Source: Conidiobolus incongruus B7586 (lineage: Eukaryota; Entomophthoromycota; Entomophthoromycetes; Entomophthorales; Conidiobolaceae). Taken from it: 11,687 nt of DNA. Position numbers and translations under genes: made by a program. Of the stretch, positions 8,231 to 11,687 are shown one piece after another. Location of the stretch: the NCBI GenBank assembly GCA_000697335.1, contig JNEM01000131.1:1-11687 (forward strand). Reading direction: 5' to 3'. Each line of letters starts with the position of its first letter. The stretch's first letter is position 1. Under the pieces are notes generated by a model, which ran no database searches, was not told the origin of the DNA, and saw only the letters and a list, made by a program, of their open reading frames with translations.

Positions 8231-8244
8231 ATTTATATATAAAT
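8231..8244. promoter_or_regulatory. Palindromic TATA-like element
   Basis: ATTTATATATAAAT is its own reverse complement and sits exactly at the boundary between the G+C-raised island (minus-strand side) and AT-rich DNA. It could serve as a TATA box for a minus-strand transcript through the island. Confidence 0.3.
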
Positions 8245-8960
8245 GTGATAAATATACTGATTAGTTATTGAAATTATTACAAATTAAAAATTGGTTCCAC
8301 TCTAACAAATATATCAATTACAAAGACATTTATATTATATTAATGTTTTAAAATAGAAAAATGTACCATAATTATCAATTCGTATAAACTTTTGATTTTC
8401 TGTATAAAATGTATAATTCCTCAATTTTAAATAATTCAATGTATTCAAATAGTTTGAAAATATATTAATAGTTTAGATCTGTTGAAATTGGTTAGAAGGT
8501 TTCAATAGTGGTTCAGTACTTTATTTTAAATTTGTGTAATATGCAAAATTTATCAATTAGTGAAACATTAGGGTCTGTACAAAAGAAGCTGAGATAAATA
8601 CACACTGGTAATATTTTTAATTCTTCTTGATTATCATAATCAAATTGGTTAAATTTAAGAAAATTCATGTGATCCCAAACTATAATATCTATTGACCAAA
8701 GTTATTAATAACCTCTGTTATTTCGATTAATTAAACAATTCCATCTAAATTGTTTTGACAACATATTCCAATATAGTTTAATTACCATTTTAATTATTCC
8801 ATCTATTCTCTTTAACAACTATCAATAATCATACTATATGTGTAAAAATTGATATTTATCTTGTGAAATCTTTTGAAATTTCCTAATATTCATCATTATG
8901 AAGTAGAATGAGTTGATTCGAAAAGTGGATTAAATCCCACCAGTCATATGATATCCAGTT
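8245..8960. other. AT-rich intergenic DNA upstream of the first trypsin
   Basis: No open frame or RNA gene is supported. G+C rises slightly from about 8880 towards the trypsin promoter. Confidence 0.6.
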
Positions 8961-8961
8961 T

Positions 8962-8988
8962 TATAAAGATATGTTGTTTAATATAAAT
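8962..8988 (+). promoter_or_regulatory. TATA-like elements upstream of trypsin 1
   Basis: TATAAAG at 8962-8968 and TATAAAT at 8982-8988 lie 87 and 67 nt before the ATG at 9049. Transcription starting about 30 nt downstream of either would give a leader of about 30-60 nt, too short to hold a leader exon plus an intron comfortably. Confidence 0.4.
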
Positions 8989-9048
8989 TCAACTTGTACT
9001 ATGTTAACAAATGCAAAGTATTAAATAACTTGATATCAATTGATTAAA

Positions 9049-9807
9049 ATGTCCGTGTCACTGTTGAAAGATCCCAGAACTGGAGGAGTAATACCACCAC
9101 CTAGAATCGTTGGAGGATACGAAGTAAATCCTCCCTTTAAATACCCCAACATGGTAGAAATACAATATCTAGGTTACCACAACTGTGGGGGTATGCTCTG
9201 GGACGCTAGAACAGTGATCACAGCAGCCCACTGCAGTACTGGTAATATTTCCTACGATACCGTCCACGTTCACCGTCATAATATGACGAAATCCGTGAGT
9301 GAGGAGCAGGGAAAGGTATATTCCGTTGTCAAGAAAATTTCACACCCTGAGTTTGATGATAAGAATTATGCCAATGATATTGCTATTTGGAAATTGAATA
9401 ACACGGATTCAACTAGAACTAACTTGGAATTGGATGATGGAACTTATTCTCAACTCGATACACTTCTGACTACAATTGGATGGGGTAAGACTGTAGGTGG
9501 TGGCATTTACTCTAAAGTTCTCCAGGAAGTCAAATTGCCTGTATATGATGATGCTGAATGTGTTGCCATTTATAAAGAGTACAAAAATGATATTGACTCT
9601 TCCGTTCAACTGTGCGCTGGCTTCCGCGAAGGTGGTAAAGATGCATGCAAAGGTGATAGTGGTGGCCCCTTGTTTAAAATTGAGAACGGTAAGCAATATC
9701 TCGTGGGTGTGACAAGTTATGGGTTGGGATGTGCTCTACCTGAATTACCAGGAATCTATACAAGAGTGAGTAAATTGAGGGAATGGATCTTGAAGAATAT
9801 TAATTAA
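9049..9807 (+). CDS. Trypsin-like serine protease (S1 family), trypsinogen 1, no signal peptide
   Basis: A 252-residue, single-exon trypsinogen, cleaving after Arg or Lys once activated. The propeptide ends PPPR and activation would cut Arg19-Ile20, exposing IVGGYE. The triad is His61 (TAAHC), Asp110 (NDIAI) and Ser204 (GDSGGP). Asp198 six residues before the Ser corresponds to chymotrypsin-numbered Asp189 and sets trypsin specificity, and Gly225 and Gly235 keep the pocket open. Six cysteines fit the three core disulfides (46-62, 171-189, 200-228). Possible N-glycosylation sites are NIS at 66, NMT at 78 and NNT at 117. There is no hydrophobic leader before the propeptide. The ATG is preceded by an in-frame TGA at 9031 with no AG between, so no upstream exon can join there. 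It has a tandem paralogue 306 nt downstream, about 55-60% identical by eye. Confidence 0.95.
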   Translation: MSVSLLKDPRTGGVIPPPRIVGGYEVNPPFKYPNMVEIQYLGYHNCGGMLWDARTVITAAHCSTGNISYDTVHVHRHNMTKSVSEEQGKVYSVVKKISHPEFDDKNYANDIAIWKLNNTDSTRTNLELDDGTYSQLDTLLTTIGWGKTVGGGIYSKVLQEVKLPVYDDAECVAIYKEYKNDIDSSVQLCAGFREGGKDACKGDSGGPLFKIENGKQYLVGVTSYGLGCALPELPGIYTRVSKLREWILKNIN

Positions 9808-9840
9808 AATTTAACATTCAGCTCTGAGTCATCAATCAAA

Positions 9841-9846
9841 AATAAA
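9841..9846 (+). terminator. Polyadenylation signal after trypsin 1
   Basis: AATAAA lies 34 nt after the stop codon, a usual position. Its presence before the second trypsin supports separate transcripts for the two paralogues. Confidence 0.55.
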
Positions 9847-10047
9847 AATCCATAATTATTCAAGCCATGATTACATTTAGAATCTATCTAAACTTGATTT
9901 TTGACCTGAATGATAACGAGTTTTCTCGTAATTTTTACTAGTCAGATGCTAATTTGAACCATTAAGTGGATTGAAAATATGTGAATTTTATGTTAATTGG
10001 ATAAACAATTGATAAGAGGTACTAATTATGTCATTAAAAGAATATTG
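9847..10047. other. Spacer between the two trypsins
   Basis: The trypsin genes are 305 nt apart. The spacer contains a small hairpin at 9916-9929 (ACGAG, four T, CTCGT) and nothing that resembles a leader exon. The TATA-like element of trypsin 2 follows it. Confidence 0.6.
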
Positions 10048-10055
10048 TATTTAAA
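10048..10055 (+). promoter_or_regulatory. Weak TATA-like element upstream of trypsin 2
   Basis: TATTTAAA lies 65 nt before the ATG at 10113, a spacing close to that of TATAAAT in trypsin 1 (67 nt). The matching distance is the main support. Confidence 0.3.
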
Positions 10056-10112
10056 CAATGCTTCAGTCTATAATAATTAACATTTCTCCTATTTAAATCT
10101 AATATAATTGGA

Positions 10113-10880
10113 ATGAGTTTGGAAAATTTGATTAAAGACCCTGTTACTAATCAACTTGTTCCTCCTGCGCGTATTGTTGGAGGATATGAGGTCCAACCTG
10201 AGTTCAAGTATTCTAACACATTTGTTGATATCCAACGTCTCGGTCGCCACAGTTGTGGTGGAGTACTCATCAATCAGAATACGGTGATCACTGCCGCCCA
10301 CTGCAGTTTAACCGATATGGAATACGATTCAGTAGTTGTACATCGTCACAATCTCACTAAGACCACAAAACAAGAAAAGGGTACTGAATATAAGGTAGTT
10401 AGCAAATTACTCCATCCCGACTATGTGAGAGCTACTTTTGATAATGATATAGCTATTTGGAAAATCAAGGGTAAAACAACTTTCAAGCCCACTTTAAAAT
10501 TGGATGATGGCAAATACGGCAATGACCTGGACAAGCTCTATCAAGTTATTGGATGGGGTAAAACGGTGTACGGAGGTTACCTCTCGCCAGTCCTCCTCGA
10601 AACTAAACTCCCAATCTATGACAACGCCCAATGCGTTGAAGACTATAAGAAAATGAATGATACTGTGAATACCGAGATCAAATTGTGTGCTGGTTTTCCC
10701 GAAGGTGGAAAAGATGCCTGTCAAGGTGACAGCGGAGGTCCTTTTTTCACAATGGAAAATAACCAAATGGTATTGGTTGGTATTACGAGTTATGGTATTG
10801 GTTGTGCTAGACCTAACCTTCCAGGTACTTACACTCGTATCTCTAAATTCAAGGAATGGATTATCAAGAATAGCAAATGA
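10113..10880 (+). CDS. Trypsin-like serine protease (S1 family), trypsinogen 2, no signal peptide
   Basis: A 255-residue, single-exon paralogue of the preceding gene. The propeptide ends VPPAR with activation at Arg20-Ile21 (IVGGYE). The triad is His63, Asp112 and Ser207, Asp201 is the specificity residue matching Asp189, and Gly228 and Gly238 line the pocket. The six cysteines are conserved (48-64, 174-192, 203-231). The NLT sequon at 80 aligns with NMT of trypsin 1, and NDT at 182 is unique. It starts MSLENLIKDP, parallel to MSVSLLKDP of trypsin 1, so the leaderless N-terminus is shared. The last in-frame stop before the ATG is TAA at 10074, and no AG occurs between it and the ATG. Differences are concentrated in surface loops (residues 66-70, 105-109, 119-127), suggesting different substrate preference or inhibitor resistance. 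Promoter and polyadenylation signals are its own. Confidence 0.95.
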   Translation: MSLENLIKDPVTNQLVPPARIVGGYEVQPEFKYSNTFVDIQRLGRHSCGGVLINQNTVITAAHCSLTDMEYDSVVVHRHNLTKTTKQEKGTEYKVVSKLLHPDYVRATFDNDIAIWKIKGKTTFKPTLKLDDGKYGNDLDKLYQVIGWGKTVYGGYLSPVLLETKLPIYDNAQCVEDYKKMNDTVNTEIKLCAGFPEGGKDACQGDSGGPFFTMENNQMVLVGITSYGIGCARPNLPGTYTRISKFKEWIIKNSK

Positions 10881-10967
10881 ATTTAAATCATTATGAAATT
10901 ACTCTGTTTCCATCATCATTTATTACTCTAAGGATGAAGATTTTATATTTATTCATTAAACAAATTT

Positions 10968-10973
10968 AATAAA
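10968..10973 (+). terminator. Polyadenylation signal after trypsin 2
   Basis: AATAAA lies 88 nt after the stop codon, in AT-rich DNA. It is the first such hexamer after the gene. Confidence 0.45.
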
Positions 10974-11687
10974 ATTCAAATAGTATTCTTGATTTTACTT
11001 ATGTGTTTATATTCTTAAGAATATAAAATATGATAACTTAATACTCTATTTACAATCATTAGTATATTAAAATTGATAAAAAAATAAAGTTTTGTTTTAT
11101 TCAAATTTTCTAACTTATAAAGTCAAAATATGTATATAATTTCTAGCTCCTTAGCTATTATTCAATATTTGATATATAATAGAAATCAAATTTTCACAGA
11201 ACATAATTTACAATCATTTTTATTTAAAGAATTAATTTATTTACAGCAAACATCAATAAAAAATATTTGTTTGATTTGAAATAAAAAAATATATTACTTT
11301 GGATTTAAAGAAATTAAAAATTTTTTAATTTCTGATCTTTCAAATATATTATTAATTTCAAATAATAAAATATAATCCAAACAAATAAAAGAAAAAATAA
11401 CTTTAATATATATATATAATAGTTCTTTTGATTAAAAAATTAATTTTTAAAATTAATTATTTAATTTAATTATATTTAAACCAAATAATAGTTATCAAAA
11501 TTATTATTTTTTAGTATTAATAAAAATCATTAACCTTTTAAATTTATTTAAAAATTTTAAATTATTTTTAGTGATAAATTATTATTTATATTAAATATTT
11601 ATTATTAAATATATTATTTGAAATCTAAAAACACTCTTTAGATCTTATTAAATTCAAAAAATTAATTTTAACCATTATTATTTTAAT
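10974..11687. other. AT-rich intergenic DNA at the window end
   Basis: This is nearly all A and T, with stops in every frame. It has a short AT dinucleotide tract at about 11406-11418. No start of a further gene can be recognised. Confidence 0.65.

Larger units (their letters stand above)
7801..8244 (-). other. G+C-raised island, possible minus-strand small gene or non-coding RNA
   Basis: Counting 7801-8220 gives about 34% G+C, against about 20% in a nearby block, a contrast otherwise seen only at genes here. At the 8244 end lies the perfect palindrome ATTTATATATAAAT, usable as a TATA element on the minus strand. Reading from it, a good donor GTGAGT (from 8039) and a pyrimidine-preceded acceptor TTTGCTCACAG (ending 7960) could define an 80-nt intron. 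Downstream is a small ORF (next entry). No ATG connects all parts cleanly, so a small secreted-protein gene, a non-coding transcript or a decayed gene are all possible. Confidence 0.3.

Noticed and set aside
8971-9020. Frame MLFNINSTCTMLTNAK upstream of trypsin 1 as a possible signal-peptide exon
   Set aside because: It is not hydrophobic enough, and joining it from the GTATTA donor to the AAAG in trypsin 1 puts the protease out of frame.
10021-10095. Short ATG frames upstream of trypsin 2 (MSLKEYCI, MLQSIIINISPI) as possible leader exons
   Set aside because: They end in stops before any usable donor, or the joins give no hydrophobic leader in frame.
1-11687. CRISPR arrays, rRNA, LTR or other mobile elements
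   Set aside because: No spaced direct repeats, rRNA-like segments, terminal repeats or transposase/reverse-transcriptase motifs were seen on either strand.

Overview
The window looks like nuclear DNA of a very AT-rich eukaryote. Counted intergenic blocks are about 20% G+C and coding blocks are clearly higher. The best guess is an early-diverging (zoosporic or zygomycete-grade) fungus, possibly an entomophthoralean such as a Conidiobolus relative. The reasons are: very short GT-AG introns (53 and 49 nt), TATA-like elements close upstream of starts, AATAAA signals just after stops, a cPLA2-type lysophospholipase, and a tandem pair of trypsins, a family that is sparse in most fungi but present in insect-associated ones. 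The taxonomic call is inference from gene content; no marker gene is present.

Layout. 1-1420 is AT-rich DNA with no supported gene. 1473-2516 (+) is a three-exon short-chain dehydrogenase/reductase of the retinol-dehydrogenase-like type; joining its exons restores the full TGxxxGxG cofactor motif and the catalytic segment. It converges on 3180-5588 (-), a single-exon 802-residue phospholipase A2/lysophospholipase with all cPLA2 active-site motifs, a hydrophobic N-terminal segment and a 44-residue tandem repeat. 5589-9000 is a 3.4 kb AT-rich interval. It holds a tRNA-like, polymerase III-like sequence on the minus strand (about 6576-6690) and a G+C-raised island (about 7801-8244) with a minus-strand small ORF and a palindromic TATA-like element. 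9049-9807 (+) and 10113-10880 (+) are tandem paralogous trypsinogens with intact catalytic triads and Asp189-type specificity residues. 10974-11687 is AT-rich and empty.

Function together. There is no sign of an operon or named pathway. A membrane-directed or secreted lipid hydrolase lies near two trypsins, which fits a degradative or host-tissue-digesting repertoire, but this is only suggestive. The most unusual point is that neither trypsin has a visible signal peptide, and the sequence upstream leaves little room for a missing leader exon. Second are the tRNA-like element and the G+C island in the long interval, which the protein-coding genes do not explain. No CRISPR array, virus-like element, LTR or recognisable transposon was seen.
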